From NCBI GenBank assembly GCA_001557505.1, contig LSAX01000005.1:310001-374000 (forward strand): a stretch of 64,000 nt of DNA, given 5' to 3'. Numbering within the stretch: the first letter of the stretch is position 1; every line of letters begins with the position of its first letter. Source of the DNA: Reticulascus tulasneorum (lineage: Eukaryota; Ascomycota; Sordariomycetes; Glomerellales; Reticulascaceae). This document shows positions 33,063 to 44,609 of this stretch, piece by piece. The notes under the pieces are model-generated. The model did not search any database, had not been told where the DNA came from, and saw only the letters and a list, made by a program, of their open reading frames with translations. Position numbers and translations under genes: made by a program.

Positions 33063-34345
33063 TGCGAGCTGATCTACCTGGCAAGTTGCAGCCAATGTCG
33101 AAAATTTGAGCCATGGTTCGAGACTATGACGATTGAGCATATCACTTCGCTTGACCATGACTTTCCCAGTAATGTAGCTCAGATCGTCGCACAGGGTCTC
33201 ATGCACCACCCCCTTGCCGGTAAAACAAGATGAATGTAACCCTCCGCATCCTCGCTAACGGAGGGAAAAACGCGGAGACATACGGATCCCAAAAACTAAG
33301 GCCAGATTCTGCCGTGTCGACAAGGACACGGCATCCGTCTTTCCAAAGCAAGACCAGGTCGTCCTGCCGCGCTGCCGTGAATCATCCACAGACTGGAAAT
33401 GAGGGTTCGTCACCCGGAGGAAGCGGGACCGCATGTTGGAAGCCGACGAACCGAAGTGACAGGCAGGGAGTTGGCATAAAACCATGATCGAAGGTGGCGA
33501 TCGAAAGGCTGGCGATGTGGCAGCTTGGGGAATGGCATCAAGTGAAGCCAAGCCCGGGAAGCGAGATATCTGAGCGCGACCGGTCGGTCAAACAGTGTCC
33601 TCCACTTCGCCCAATGAGCAGCTGCAGCAAGACGGCACCCATTAGGACGCATGCCTGCATACGACCAGTGGAAGTGGGAGAAGTCTGTGCCATCGCCATA
33701 GTTGCTTAGGGAGCTCATGGCAACATGGCGAGGTTCATCCCAAGATACCAACAAGAAGAAGGCAGCTCAAGGAACTGCAATGGGATTGACTACGCTGCCA
33801 TTTAATCAAGATTAATGCACGTAATCTGTGATGCTCGTGGGGGACTCCGCATGATGATGACAGATGTAGGCAGAGAAAATGCCCAGAAAATAGTGAGAAT
33901 GCGGCGGGGTCGACTCACTCTGTCAATGGAAGTTCCGAATTGCATGTTCAGGTCTGATCCTTGATAATACCATTGAATGATGACGAGGGATTGAGCGGTC
34001 TCGGTGATTTTCATTGATTATCGATGAGGACAAACGAAGATTCCGGGCGCTGAGATTGGCCACACTCGCTACCTTGTCCATATCGTACTTTATGTCATCG
34101 TCGCTACATTCCGGGATGGATGGCATGGGTGGAAGATGACAATCGCATTCGACTGGCGTCATGAGATGAACACCTGCAGCAGTCCGAGGAAGATCACAGG
34201 CATACGGCGAGCGCGAAATGGGGCGAAGCAGGCAATTACCCTTCAACGATTGATCTGTAGCAGACATGCTTTCATTCTCTACCTTGCTGTAGGATATTGA
34301 AGGGCTCTGTCCCTCACCGCACTCATTGTGTCTCCCGGCCATCAC
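33063..34345. other. Intergenic, unassigned ORFs only
   Basis: Minus-strand frames at 33410-33754 and 33923-34345 are open but show no domain, signal or start support, and are not called. Confidence 0.5.
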
Positions 34346-36242
34346 CTACTCCTTCCTCCTTCTGACCAAGAACGGAATCTTTCCTGTTGGTGGGATCGTC
34401 CCGAAAGGAAAATACTTCATGTTCGGCTTTACTTTGGCTGCAGACACGGGGTCGATCAACTGGAACTCGAAGGTGCGAAGCAGTGCGGCGACGCCAACCA
34501 TTATCTCTGGCTTGGCGAAGAAGCGTCCGGGGCATATCGAGGAACCGCCACCGTAGGGGAACCAATACCCTTGGATGTTTGTCGTGACCAGTTTGGCATG
34601 TTTGTCATCCTCGGTGGTTCGTCTTCTCAGGGGCTTGGCCGCGGAGGGCTGGAGCAGCCATGGATCTGCTTTGCGCACTGGTCCACTGAATGGGTCATCT
34701 GCGTACTCGAGAAAGCGCTCCGCCCAGAAGGACTCGATCGGATGCTCAGCAGCACCGTTAGGCAGTACGCGGCCCGTGTTCCAGAATGTTTGATCATGGC
34801 CACCGATCCACGAAGTAGAAAGCATGGTCACGCCTCCCTTGAGTGTCCAGTTTCCGATGCGGAAGTCTGGGACTAGCGACTTTCTTCCGACCGGTCCCGC
34901 CACTCTCAGCCGCAGGGTTTCCATGTAGGCAGAGTTCAGCAATGGCCCCGAGCAGAGTTGGGCAGTGTCAAGTGCGTCGGGTACAAAGCTTGGCTTTGTC
35001 TCTGCCATGATGCGAGACTGTAGGTTGTGGTCCAGCAGGATATCCAATGCCGTCCAGAAGGCTGCAGGCATTGAGTTGGCGTTCACGCTAAGCAACGTCA
35101 GCATAAGTCAGAGATATGGCGTGCTGGAACATCCAACTCACGCCCAGATCATGCCCAAATCAAAACTCGCGGCCGCTTGGGCACTCATACCACAGTTGGT
35201 ATAGCCTTTCTGCCTGGATCGCATCAGCTTGGCCCCGAATAGTGGAACCCAGTCAGCATCCAAAATGCTCTCGTCCCCCCAGTCCAGGTTCTGCCTGCCA
35301 AACTCATGATACTTCATGACAGCGTCGAGGGCCTTGGACCGAGCTGTGTAGCTTCCGGGTATGAGCCAGGTGGGTAGTCGTTTGAAGAGGCTGGGGAGAT
35401 GGGAGTCAAACGCCCAAAAGTCGTCACAGAAAGTCGGGGCAAGCTCGAAAAAGTGGTCTCCGCATAATGCTTCCATAGCCGCATGGAACATATGATCCCT
35501 CATGAACTGATAGAGGTCTGGGAGCTCGTTCCACTCTTCGAAGACGATTCTATCGTCCGTTTCAAGCCGCTTCAGGTACCGCCCCACAAACTGGTCGGAC
35601 ATGGCCTTCAGAGGCGCTCCTACGAGGTTGGTACCATAGTCTCTGTGCTGGGCGTGGTGGAAGCGCTTATTAGGGTCCATGTGTTCAAAGCCGGGTGCTG
35701 GCTGAGCGTTGTTTCCCGAATCGTCTTGGTCGAAGATGCGCATATCTGCCTCTGGAACCCCAAAGGCGTCGCGAACCACCATCGCAGCAAGCGGCTTTGT
35801 GGACAGCTCACGAGCATTCTTGAACAATGTGAGCATTGCGTCGCCGTGGGGGATAAAGTACATCTTCTCCGCCCCGACGTTAAGGCGAACAGGCATCTTC
35901 TGGAACTGGGTTCTGGAGAACATGGCGTGAGCATCAAACCTGCATCACATCTGGCTATTGACATAGACGACGGAGAGGTACTCACACAAGCTTAGCAAAA
36001 TATTTCTCAGTGTCAAATGCGAAGCCAAAGGTATTGGCAACGCCAGGTATCCAGTAGGGCACAGGCGGGGGCTCAACATTGTCATCTGCTCTCCGGTATA
36101 CCCAAGCGCTTCGTATCGAGGTGTAGAGATACGTCAGTAGCAGAGGCGAAAGCAAGACGGCAATCACTATCGGCCAGCTTCTTGACTGCTGTGTGACGGC
36201 GACCGGCCCTTCGATGGGAAACGGTACTGGCAAGATGTTCAT
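34346..36242 (-). CDS. Cytochrome P450, CYP7/CYP8-like fungal clade
   Basis: Exon 1 35986-36242, intron 35940-35985, exon 2 35142-35939, intron 35088-35141, exon 3 34346-35087; 598 residues. Both donors are GTGAGT. The ATG at 36242 precedes an N-terminal membrane anchor (WPIVIAVLLSPLLLTYLYTSI). The ExxR motif is in YMETLRLR and the haem loop is FPYGGGSSICPGRFF with Cys537 as the iron ligand. The sequence resembles fungal P450s usually matched to sterol 7-alpha or 12-alpha hydroxylases and prostacyclin synthase, so a lipid, sterol or oxylipin substrate is possible but not shown. It is an ER-membrane monooxygenase that would need a P450 reductase, which is not in the window. The next gene on the same strand is the astacin protease. 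Confidence 0.9.
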
Positions 36243-36827
36243 CTTCCCGGCAGGGCAAAATAAGAGGCGCAACGTGGCGCACTGTGACGGTGAAATGTGT
36301 GATTTGTTACTTCCGAATTGTTCTTGATAAGGACATTACTTGGAGCTGTACGGACGAGCAGTTCTAGTACCAGGAGAGAGGTTGGTATTGATCGTGGATG
36401 GTGGTTTAAATGAACTTCTCATGGTTTAATCTCATACGTGGTAGGATTCAAGTGATGGAGCAAGACGTCCAATCAGGGATGTTCCGTTCTTGTGCTACAC
36501 ACATAAATCCTCTTGCACGGCTGCACGAGACGCAAGTGGCGTCAAGTGCTGGTCGCTCGAAGGATTGAGCGCGAATCGCACTAGTCCGGGCGTACGAAGG
36601 ATCACACCCAGCTACCACAGAACCCTGAGCAAGGCTGCGTATTAGCTTTACATCCAGCATGTGAATGACTTCTGCCTAGTATTCCACAGCACACTCGTGT
36701 GCCGAAGAAGAAATCGTGGCACCGCGATGTGTTGGCAAAGTGCAAGTCAAATCGATATTCAATATGTAATTCGTCTGTACAAATACTGATAACTGATAAT
36801 AGAAGCCTAACGATCTCGTCTTTCCTC
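36243..36827. other. Intergenic between P450 and astacin genes
   Basis: P450 promoter and astacin 3' end; no other feature is seen. Confidence 0.6.
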
Positions 36828-38543
36828 TCAGTAGCAAAAGTCCCTCTGATTCACCTCTTTGCAGCCATCTCGCCCAAGAGTCCATTCATCGCATAGGATA
36901 TTGCACTGCGTGCCGGGCGCCACAAACACACGCCCCTCCTGGCCGACCCAGGGCAACCTCATTTGAACGCCGACGTCACCAACCGAGCTGGCTCGGAAGC
37001 CATGGGCGCACGCACAGTAATGTTTGCCTGCGCTGGCCGCGGAGCCTCCTACAATATTGATACAGCTGGTGGTTATATCGCACCTGTTGAATCGGGGGTC
37101 CGGATCGCACGTTTCGAGACACCCCTTCTTGCAGGTCGATGTGCATGCTGAGCTGCCAGAAGGCCCATCATCGCACTCTTCGCCGAGCAGCGGCTGCACA
37201 ATGCCGTCGCCGCAAAACTCCGTGACGCAGCTGTCGCTGCATCCATCGCCGTTGATGAGATTACCGTCGTCGCATTGCTCCCCGGACTCTATAATGCCGT
37301 TGCCGCACACAGCGGTAATTTTGCAACTGGCGCTGCATCCATCGTCGTCATCGTTGTTGGAGTCGTCGCACTCTTCCCCGTTGTTAAGAGATAGGATACC
37401 ATCCCCGCAGATGCCACGGCAGTCTTCCCAGAAGTTGCTGCAGACCCTTTGCAGATCGGTCAAGCTGGGCACCACACCATTGCCTCGCCGGAGCGGGATT
37501 CGGGGATCGAGGGCTTCCAACACTGGTGCCCATCCAGTTTCTGGCCGCGCAAACAGCACGGAGCCATACTGCATGATCGACAGCACATCGTACGGACCGG
37601 ACCAGTCCCATTCCGGGTCGGTTTCGCTGAACCGCACAAACTGGCAGCCATAGCCGAAGCAGTTTCCCGGTCCAGCGTCGCACTTTGCGTCCTCGCAATG
37701 GTCTACCTCATTTTCATGCGGCGGAGGCTTGTACACGTATTTGCCACAAACATTACTGCAATCAAGCCTGAGATAGTCGTCCCTGTCTGGACGTAGCTGT
37801 TCGTGTTTCAATCCCAAAGTGTGGCCGATTTCATGAACATATACGCCTATGGAAGTACCAATGTCACCAAGGACAATGGCGTTGCCTTCGGCGCTTGTTG
37901 CTCGGCCCAAGGGCGACCAGGAGACTGACTGGTCCTCGCCAGGGGCCGGCCTCTTCAACAGGATTGGTCCGTTCACCGTCGTTGTGGCAGAGATTCCCTC
38001 AGGGACGAACTTGAGAAAGGGCAGCCGGTCTGTCCAGATCTTGATTGCAGCTAGCCAGTCGGCCTCGCGAGCCGTCTTCGTGGCTTCGCTTTCCCAGACG
38101 TACGGGATCACCCCTCCGGGCCATTTGCGACTATCATGTTTCGTAAATGATATCGATCTTCGGAGCATGCTGCCATCCGAATCTTCGGCGGCATATCTCT
38201 TGTGGGGTACTTGGTCATCGTCGGAGACCTGTGCCGCCAAAATCTCTGCTTCAGTGCCGTACGCAACATCACCATCTATAATGGCAAGGCCGTGAGAAAC
38301 AAAGTACGAGACTGTGCGGCGCACGGGATTGAACGTGATGTTGAACTCTTCCGTGCCGTTGATTAGAATGGACGCCGGCGCGTATTCTATGGTGATTGTG
38401 GTCAAGTTTTGACTGCCAAATGCGAACTGCGTAGCATTGCGCACCGTTTCGTTGAGTGATGGTGGTTGAGTGGCATTCTGTGCCAGCGAAGGAGAAGACA
38501 AAGTAGTCAGGAGGACAAGGAATGCTGGGACGAAATAGCCCAT
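36828..38543 (-). CDS. Secreted astacin (M12A) metalloprotease with DUF4215 repeats
   Basis: A single-exon 571-residue protein. Residues 1-21 are a signal peptide; residues 22-130 form a propeptide with several N-glycosylation sites and a dibasic LRR site near 128. The catalytic domain has the full astacin zinc signature starting at His237 (HEIGHTLGLKHEQLRPDRD) with zinc ligands His237, His241 and His247, base Glu238, and a Met-turn SIMQYG (Met324, Tyr326). After about residue 375 come three cysteine-rich repeats of the CGDGI...GEECDDGN...DGCSASC type (DUF4215, known from Myxococcus and other bacterial surface proteins), then a final Cys-rich segment with EGF-like spacing. The enzyme is predicted to be a secreted zinc endopeptidase; the repeats may bind calcium or a surface. 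The combination is uncommon in fungi. Confidence 0.93.
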   Translation of the reverse strand: MGYFVPAFLVLLTTLSSPSLAQNATQPPSLNETVRNATQFAFGSQNLTTITIEYAPASILINGTEEFNITFNPVRRTVSYFVSHGLAIIDGDVAYGTEAEILAAQVSDDDQVPHKRYAAEDSDGSMLRRSISFTKHDSRKWPGGVIPYVWESEATKTAREADWLAAIKIWTDRLPFLKFVPEGISATTTVNGPILLKRPAPGEDQSVSWSPLGRATSAEGNAIVLGDIGTSIGVYVHEIGHTLGLKHEQLRPDRDDYLRLDCSNVCGKYVYKPPPHENEVDHCEDAKCDAGPGNCFGYGCQFVRFSETDPEWDWSGPYDVLSIMQYGSVLFARPETGWAPVLEALDPRIPLRRGNGVVPSLTDLQRVCSNFWEDCRGICGDGILSLNNGEECDDSNNDDDDGCSASCKITAVCGNGIIESGEQCDDGNLINGDGCSDSCVTEFCGDGIVQPLLGEECDDGPSGSSACTSTCKKGCLETCDPDPRFNRCDITTSCINIVGGSAASAGKHYCACAHGFRASSVGDVGVQMRLPWVGQEGRVFVAPGTQCNILCDEWTLGRDGCKEVNQRDFCY

Positions 38544-39394
38544 TTTGATTGACTGATGGTATCACGCACACGGATTGTAATCAAGTGTCTGAATAACGAC
38601 GATTTTGCAGACATTACATTATATGGTCAACAGGCTGGACCTCACTAGACGCTTCAAGGTATTAACGACATAAGGTCAACTGACTTCACCTCTATTGCGC
38701 TCCGTAAAGAACAGGCCCCAGCGGTACCAATGTGGCTATGGACGTAGTTGATGGAGGCAGTGTCACTGTTTCCAAAAACTTAAATGGTCCCGAGACAAGA
38801 TGGTTCGGTCCAGCCCCTACACTATTCCGAAGGCTGAAAGAAAGGAGGCCAGTATGGCTTGGCTTGGCGATTGGCTCCGTCCCAGCTCCGACGCCACACT
38901 TCATTCCCCAGAGTTCGGAAATTGAACTAGGCTGGGAACGTGGACACAATGCTCAACTAGTCTCTCGGTAGAATGAAGCTTTTCGATGAGTGCAAGCCAC
39001 TTCCGCAAACATTTAAAATCATTGGCTGAGGTTGTACAGCTGCCTCTCCAAATGGCTTGGCACAGGTTACGAGCTCGACCTGGCTCAAGCTCCGCCTCCC
39101 TACAATTAAGAGCCAGAATTCACCTGTTAGAATAGAGTAATCTTACCGCCCTCAGCCGTGGCCCTTGCGCCTCCACTTGACCCAAGCCGAAGCTAGTCCA
39201 GAACGACCGACGAGCCAGCCAAATATAGGTCTTGAGTCCTCTGTTCATCCTTGCCAACATCCTTATCTCCGCGATACTCCAGATAGATTTCATAAAGGGA
39301 TCCAGCATAGCTGCGCTCTCTGAGTCCAGAAGTTGAATCTCATAATCAGAATTTACACTGTCGCAGAAGCCAGCGTTATTCTACAATCCTCACC
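38544..39394. other. Divergent promoter region
   Basis: Spacing between the astacin gene (-) and the four-span membrane protein gene (+). No ORF or RNA gene is supported. Confidence 0.6.
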
Positions 39395-40099
39395 ATGGCC
39401 CCAACCAAGGGGAAACGCCCCCAGCTGCAGCTGTATCCCACCATTCCGCTTTTCCTCGTCAAAATACTTCAAAGCTTATCTTCCTGTACGGTGGCCGGGG
39501 TCATGTTCTACTTCATCGCTCATCTCCAGGGACAACATTTTAATATCCCATGGATGTTCTTCTTCGTAAGATCCTCTGTCCGATCCTACTTGGGTGGACA
39601 CTGACCTATACGCAGCTTCAGGGTGCAGCCCTGGCGACTCTGATATCACTGGCCGTTTTATCGCTCTGGAGTTGCCTTCGGGGCTCAGTACCACTAGTTA
39701 ACCTCTCAATCAGCGTCTTCCTGTTTGTCCTCTGGGCCGTGGGCTTTGGTCTCCTTGCCAATGCCATGAGCTCGACACTGACTCGACCGTGCACATCTGC
39801 ATACTGGGGTGACAGTCGTGGTATAAATATCTGCATCTTGTATAAGGCCTTGTTTTCTGGTGCAGGTCTTGGGCTGTTAGTAGCTTCCATCTTTTCCGAT
39901 TTGTCAAATAAAAGCTAACTTGTGCGTCAGCGCGAGCACCATCGGCGCCGTAGTTCTTGATTTCTCGGCCACCAAGAAACTTCGGTCCAACAGACGACGT
40001 CACGAGCATGAGACACTTTTAGCCAAGGGGGTTGGTGAGACCCGGTATACGCCGGTCTGGGACGAAGAGCATCGCACGAACGTCGTTCGAACTGGTTGA
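39395..40099 (+). CDS. MARVEL-like four-span membrane protein
   Basis: Exons 39395-39565, 39616-39875 and 39931-40099; 199 residues. The first intron has donor GTAAGA and acceptor ACGCAG. The second has donor GTTAGT, a GCTAACT branch site and acceptor GCGTCAG. The product has four hydrophobic segments (about 18-40, 45-65, 75-92, 128-150), a short basic N-terminus (MAPTKGKR) and a polar C-terminal tail (KKLRSNRRRHEHE, ending RTNVVRTG). Layout and the LYP start resemble fungal MARVEL or membrane-associating proteins, which sit in plasma-membrane subdomains or vesicles. No function can be read. It is divergent from the astacin gene. Confidence 0.75.
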
Positions 40100-40362
40100 T
40101 TTGACGGCATACCTGAGGGTATGGATTGCTCGGATCATGGTCTCTCTGGCTCCTAACTGCAATCGGTTTCATGAAGGGGCCAACAGAGATGAGGGCCTCA
40201 GGGCGTTCAATTGTGGTTGTGATGTTACATATGCATGCGAGTTTAAACACATCTGAGAGTAAAGCTTAGAGGTCTTTCATAACACCGTCTCATGAGCAAT
40301 CAAATGGATATCTATATCTCTCAGACGAAGCGCTTCAAGTCTAGTGAAATTCCCTGCTCTGA

Positions 40363-41662
40363 TCATGTCGAATAGGTGGAGTCTATTTCTCCCCATTTGA
40401 TCTTGCTAAAAGTAACCTTCGGGTCCCGCTCGACGAGTCTGATAACCTTCGGGTCCCCCTCCGTCTTATTGCATGGCCCTGCGTTCCCTCCATCAAGCCA
40501 TTGCATAAACCCGCCGTCATCCCACCACAAGCTAAAGATGAGGACCATTCCCCTGGTCATCGCCTCGCCCATGGCTTCCATCGCGCCGAGATCCATGAAG
40601 CGTTCCGTCCCGCCCATGGCAGAGCAATAGGCGTCATTCATAAAGTTCTGCTTCGGTGGGCCGGGGACTTTGACGACAGCATTGGCGATGACCTTGCCGT
40701 CTTGGATGTAGAGACGGTGGATCTCCTTGAGCACGCCGGCCGCATCCGCTGGGAACTGCGTAACTACTGTGAACGGTCGAGAAGTATCGACATCGAAACC
40801 CAGACCGTAGTACTCCTTATTTCCGATGCCGTATGGGTTGTTTCCACAGCCGTTCTTGTCACATACGCCATTGAACTCGCATTCAGCACCGGAACACATG
40901 TAAAGGCCAGTCTGGTTGCAAGGATGTGGTGCTATTTGGGTAGCCCTTGCGTTTGCTTCCCAAATGTCAAGCTCATTACAGCAAGAGCCCTTGCCTTCGA
41001 TGTTCGCCTAGTAGTATTAGTTTCATGCTCCAGGTTCTTTGTAGGTAGCTACTCACGACGCCATTGATGAAAGGGGTGGTAAAACATTGCGCATCGCAAT
41101 ATCCCGCCCCATGAGCAGCTCCTAAAGTGTTGAGCTCACTTGGGCCGCCATTTTCTGCCATTTCCGATAGATACAAGGCGCTGTTCATCCCGCATGGGAG
41201 GTCTGACACATCAACGTCGAAGGCGAGCTCGTTGCCAGTCAGCTTGAGCATTTCGTACTTCTTCTCGTTCTCGGCTAGTAGGTATAGCCTAGGGCTGGCA
41301 ACGGAGCCGTCTTGTCTTAGCTGTTTCAGGAACAGGGTGTCTCCCTCAGTCCTGACGCCATACTGAGAGTAGTCGGAAACTCCCTCGACAATGCAGTTCT
41401 TGGCACATGTTGCCACATCAGGGCACGCGGCCTTGTCTGGGGGGTTTCCCCAGTCACCGCAGTTTTTGGAGGGATTGTCCAGCTGGTGAAGAGGGTGGGA
41501 GAGCGCGTCAAGAACCAATGCTGTTTTCTGCTCGGCACAGCCACCTGCCTTGGTACATTTCCAAGTGGTCAGCTTGGGATGAACTTCAGGGGCGGTTCCT
41601 AAAGATTGAGCTGCGACTAGCCCGACAAGAAGATTGAAAACGAGTGGAAAGGCTGGAGGCAT
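40363..41662 (-). CDS. GH7 endo-beta-1,4-glucanase (Cel7B-like)
   Basis: Exon 1 41057-41662, intron 41008-41056 (GTGAGT donor, TACTAG acceptor), exon 2 40363-41007; 416 residues. The ATG at 41662 starts a signal peptide ending near AAQS. The catalytic motif is rebuilt just after the splice: GSCCNELDIWEANA, with nucleophile Glu214, Asp216 and acid/base Glu219. Cysteine-rich motifs GGCAEQKTALVLD, SDLPCGMNSALY and GYCDAQC are GH7 hallmarks. The protein ends at the catalytic domain, with no linker or CBM1 cellulose-binding module. Size and motif order fit endoglucanase I rather than cellobiohydrolase I. It would cut internal bonds in cellulose outside the cell. An in-frame GTG lies upstream, but the ATG with signal peptide is preferred. 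Confidence 0.93.
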
Positions 41663-42556
41663 GGTGATGGAGTACCCCTGATTTGCAACTAGAGAGCGGT
41701 TCGCTAGGATATGGATAATCAGCCAGATCAACGAGATGTACTGGTCCATGGGCGTCTATGTGTTTTATACGTGAGATACCATCTTGCCGAGAAGGATGGC
41801 ACTCTCGATCCGGATGCCGGAAAGAAGACAAGCTTTGGCCAAGGATCTTGTTCCGTGCATACTATATGTCAGGGATTCCGCATAGCTTGAAAGTGCCGAA
41901 GACTAAGAAAACACGATTGTGAGGTGCTATCTAGGTCCACCAGGTGCGACAGCTAGCGGTCGGTAATATATCTCAAGCAAGTAAATAAAGACTCAAAGAG
42001 AGAAATATATGCATAATACGCTAATCAAATCGAATTCTTCGGAGGGTGGATAGAAGGGACCAGGATGTAGATCATTTGAAAGGGGCGGGATGGAAGCCTG
42101 AAGTGGTCTCGGACCTTGGCTCCCATATCCCACTTGGGCCGCCGGAAGAAAAAGCTGGACCGGAACGGGACCAAACCCAAGAATGACCTCACGTGGTAAT
42201 CCGTATGCGAGCAACTTCAAAAGTTATACTTCAAAAGTCAAGTACCTAGCCGCTTGGAAGTTTTGAAGGTCGTATGCCAGATTTATATGCCATCAGAGTG
42301 AGATGAGATGGGGATGGGATGGTTCTGCTGGTACATGTTATATATGAGATTGAGGTTCAATTCAAAGCGGAACATCTGCCTTTCTTACTGTCAAGCTCCT
42401 ATGCCGCGGGATTTTCGTTGCTTCCGTCTATTGTGTATGCACGTTCTATGAGTCTAGCAATGTCAAAAGACAATCAACCCGTATCATGCTTCGGCAGATT
42501 GTACTTCAGATCTATAGTCCCCACGTGCCCAGAACACCGCATAATTCGCAGCCGGC
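41663..42556. other. Intergenic between endoglucanase and methyltransferase genes
   Basis: Promoter of the GH7 gene and 3' flank of the methyltransferase gene. No further gene is supported. Confidence 0.6.
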
Positions 42557-43846
42557 TCACTTTTTGAAGGCCATGACCGCGTACCGAAAGGCACCATTCG
42601 CATAACCCCTTCTCATGGCACGGAAGGATTGCAAGAAGGCAATACCATCACGACCTTGGCTGAGAGCGAACGCCCACAATGATGGGTTTTGGATGAGAGA
42701 CCAAGTGATATCCCTAGACGGACATTAATTTCAACTATTCTTGTTTTGCAAAGGCTTGCAACAGACTTACCAAGTTTTGCTCACTTCCTTGCTGATGTCT
42801 TTGGGTTGAGCGAATGCCTCAAGTCCGGCGCTGGCGGCCAATCGGACATATTCCTGCTGAGTGCATAGTGGAGGAAGAAGCATGCCATCTGTTTGTCAAT
42901 GTCAGTATATCGACAATTAATCGGGTCTGCCTATGACCGGTGTTTCTGCGCGAAACTCGAAGTCCGGGATGACAGTACCTTCTATGGGCTTGATATCGTT
43001 GATGTACTCTTTTTCGCCCACATTCTCAGCCTTGAACCAGTCCGCTAATACCAGCTTGCCGGAAGGCTTCAAGACCTTCTGGACGTTCTCGAAGAAAAGA
43101 GCTTTGTTGGGAAAGTGGCTGAGGGCCTCACTGATCCATACGGCGTCGAAGCTGCCCGAGTCACCGGCAAAGAATTCGCCCATCTTCTCGGCGTCAAGCT
43201 CAATGAACCTCACTTTGCCTTTGCCGAGACGGATGAAGCCATCGACATCTTCTTCGCTTTTGAGTTGCTCTCCAGTTTGTTTCTCAGCCTCAGCCTTTGT
43301 GAGACGGTTTGCGATCTCGACCTGCTTCGTAGAGATGGTGATGCCCGTAACGGTGCAGCCAAGGGTGGCTGCCAGATAGCGAGAGGTTCCCCCAATGCCA
43401 CAGCCAACATCTAGAACTCTGCTGTTCTCTGGGATCTGTGAAATATCCAGCAGCAGCTGAATCAAATCCACTTGAGCCTGCTCCTTGGAGACGGTCAACT
43501 TGGACTCTTCAGTGGGCCAGTAGCCATGGTGAATGTGTTCGCCCCTTCATGACCCGTATTAGCCAGACTATTTCCTATAGGCAAGTTTGATGTGTCCTTG
43601 AGGCCACGAGGAGGGAGATTTCGCTTGAAATCTCAACTTTGGCCATTCATAGCAGCCGCCATCGTGCGCCCATCGGGCCTTGATTTGGAAGTCATACCAT
43701 AAGCTCAAGTAGTAATCACTAGCAAGGTCATAATGGAGCTTGATCCTGTCCTTCAGCGCCTGCATAGTAGTATGGGCAAGCCCCAGGGGCGTGTCGTATT
43801 GTTGGCTGAGCGTGGTTGGCGCATCTGTCCCTGCCGGAGTAGTCAT
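42557..43846 (-). CDS. SAM methyltransferase, gamma-tocopherol methyltransferase-like
   Basis: Four exons: 43698-43846, 42979-43544, 42771-42888 and 42557-42713; 329 residues. All junctions restore the frame, and conserved words cross them (LSLW/GEHIHHGYW, IE/DGMLLPP, KTW/DISW with ITW in this copy). Motif I of class I methyltransferases is VLDVGCGIGGTSRYLA near residue 93. The N-terminal HIHHGYW and the C-terminal PSLWAFALSQGRDG are typical of the tocopherol or mycosporine-related small-molecule methyltransferase group. The enzyme would methylate a small molecule, often a natural product, using S-adenosylmethionine. The acceptor is unknown and no synthase backbone gene is near. Confidence 0.9.
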
Positions 43847-44609
43847 GTTGGAGATGAAACACGAGCGTTGAGGGCCCCCCGATAGACGTGGGAGTAAGTG
43901 ATTCGGGCGAGTATCGGCGGCAGGAAGGAACTCTGTGAGGGATGTTATTCAAGCGGCTCGATGGATGAAGAGAATAGCGCCTCTATGGTTTCCTACACAC
44001 GCTGGGCCGTGTTGTGGTTTTGACGTTGAATTCGGATGGAGGTGTAAGCTTGGATTGAGTTACATTTAAGGTTACATGTCGTCAGCACTCACTCGTTCAG
44101 AAGACGCATCCAATTGGTCAATGGCACAAGATGGGGGTCTCTTGAGCTAAATAGGACCCCGCAATTCCAGCAGATACCTAATTACAGTGGAACCAGCCTC
44201 AACCTCAGGGAAACCCCCCTCACTACTTCCCAACATATAACAACGTAGCGTCTGTCTTCGACCAGAGCAATAAAATCCATGGCTGGATAAGAGCTAGGCA
44301 AAGATCAGCTGGAATCCAGACAAGAGCACATATTTCACAAAGCCCAGCGCCATAAAGCCGCCCAGGTCTTTCCAACAGGACATGGGTCTTGTGATTACAT
44401 AATCTCAACAAAACTCGGCCTGCAACATTCAGTTACACGCTACCTAAGTACTGATATAATATCAAGGAGTGGGCATTTTAAATAAAATAATGGAAATCAA
44501 ATACGGCGTATGTTTCTTAAACAATTCGGTTACCCCCATGTCTGTCTGAACGAATGTACATGGAACCACAAAACATGGGACCTGCCTCAAGTATTCCACC
44601 ACCAGCGGC
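43847..44609. other. Intergenic, no gene supported
   Basis: Methyltransferase promoter and 3' flank of the VOC pseudogene. No other feature is supported. Confidence 0.6.
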
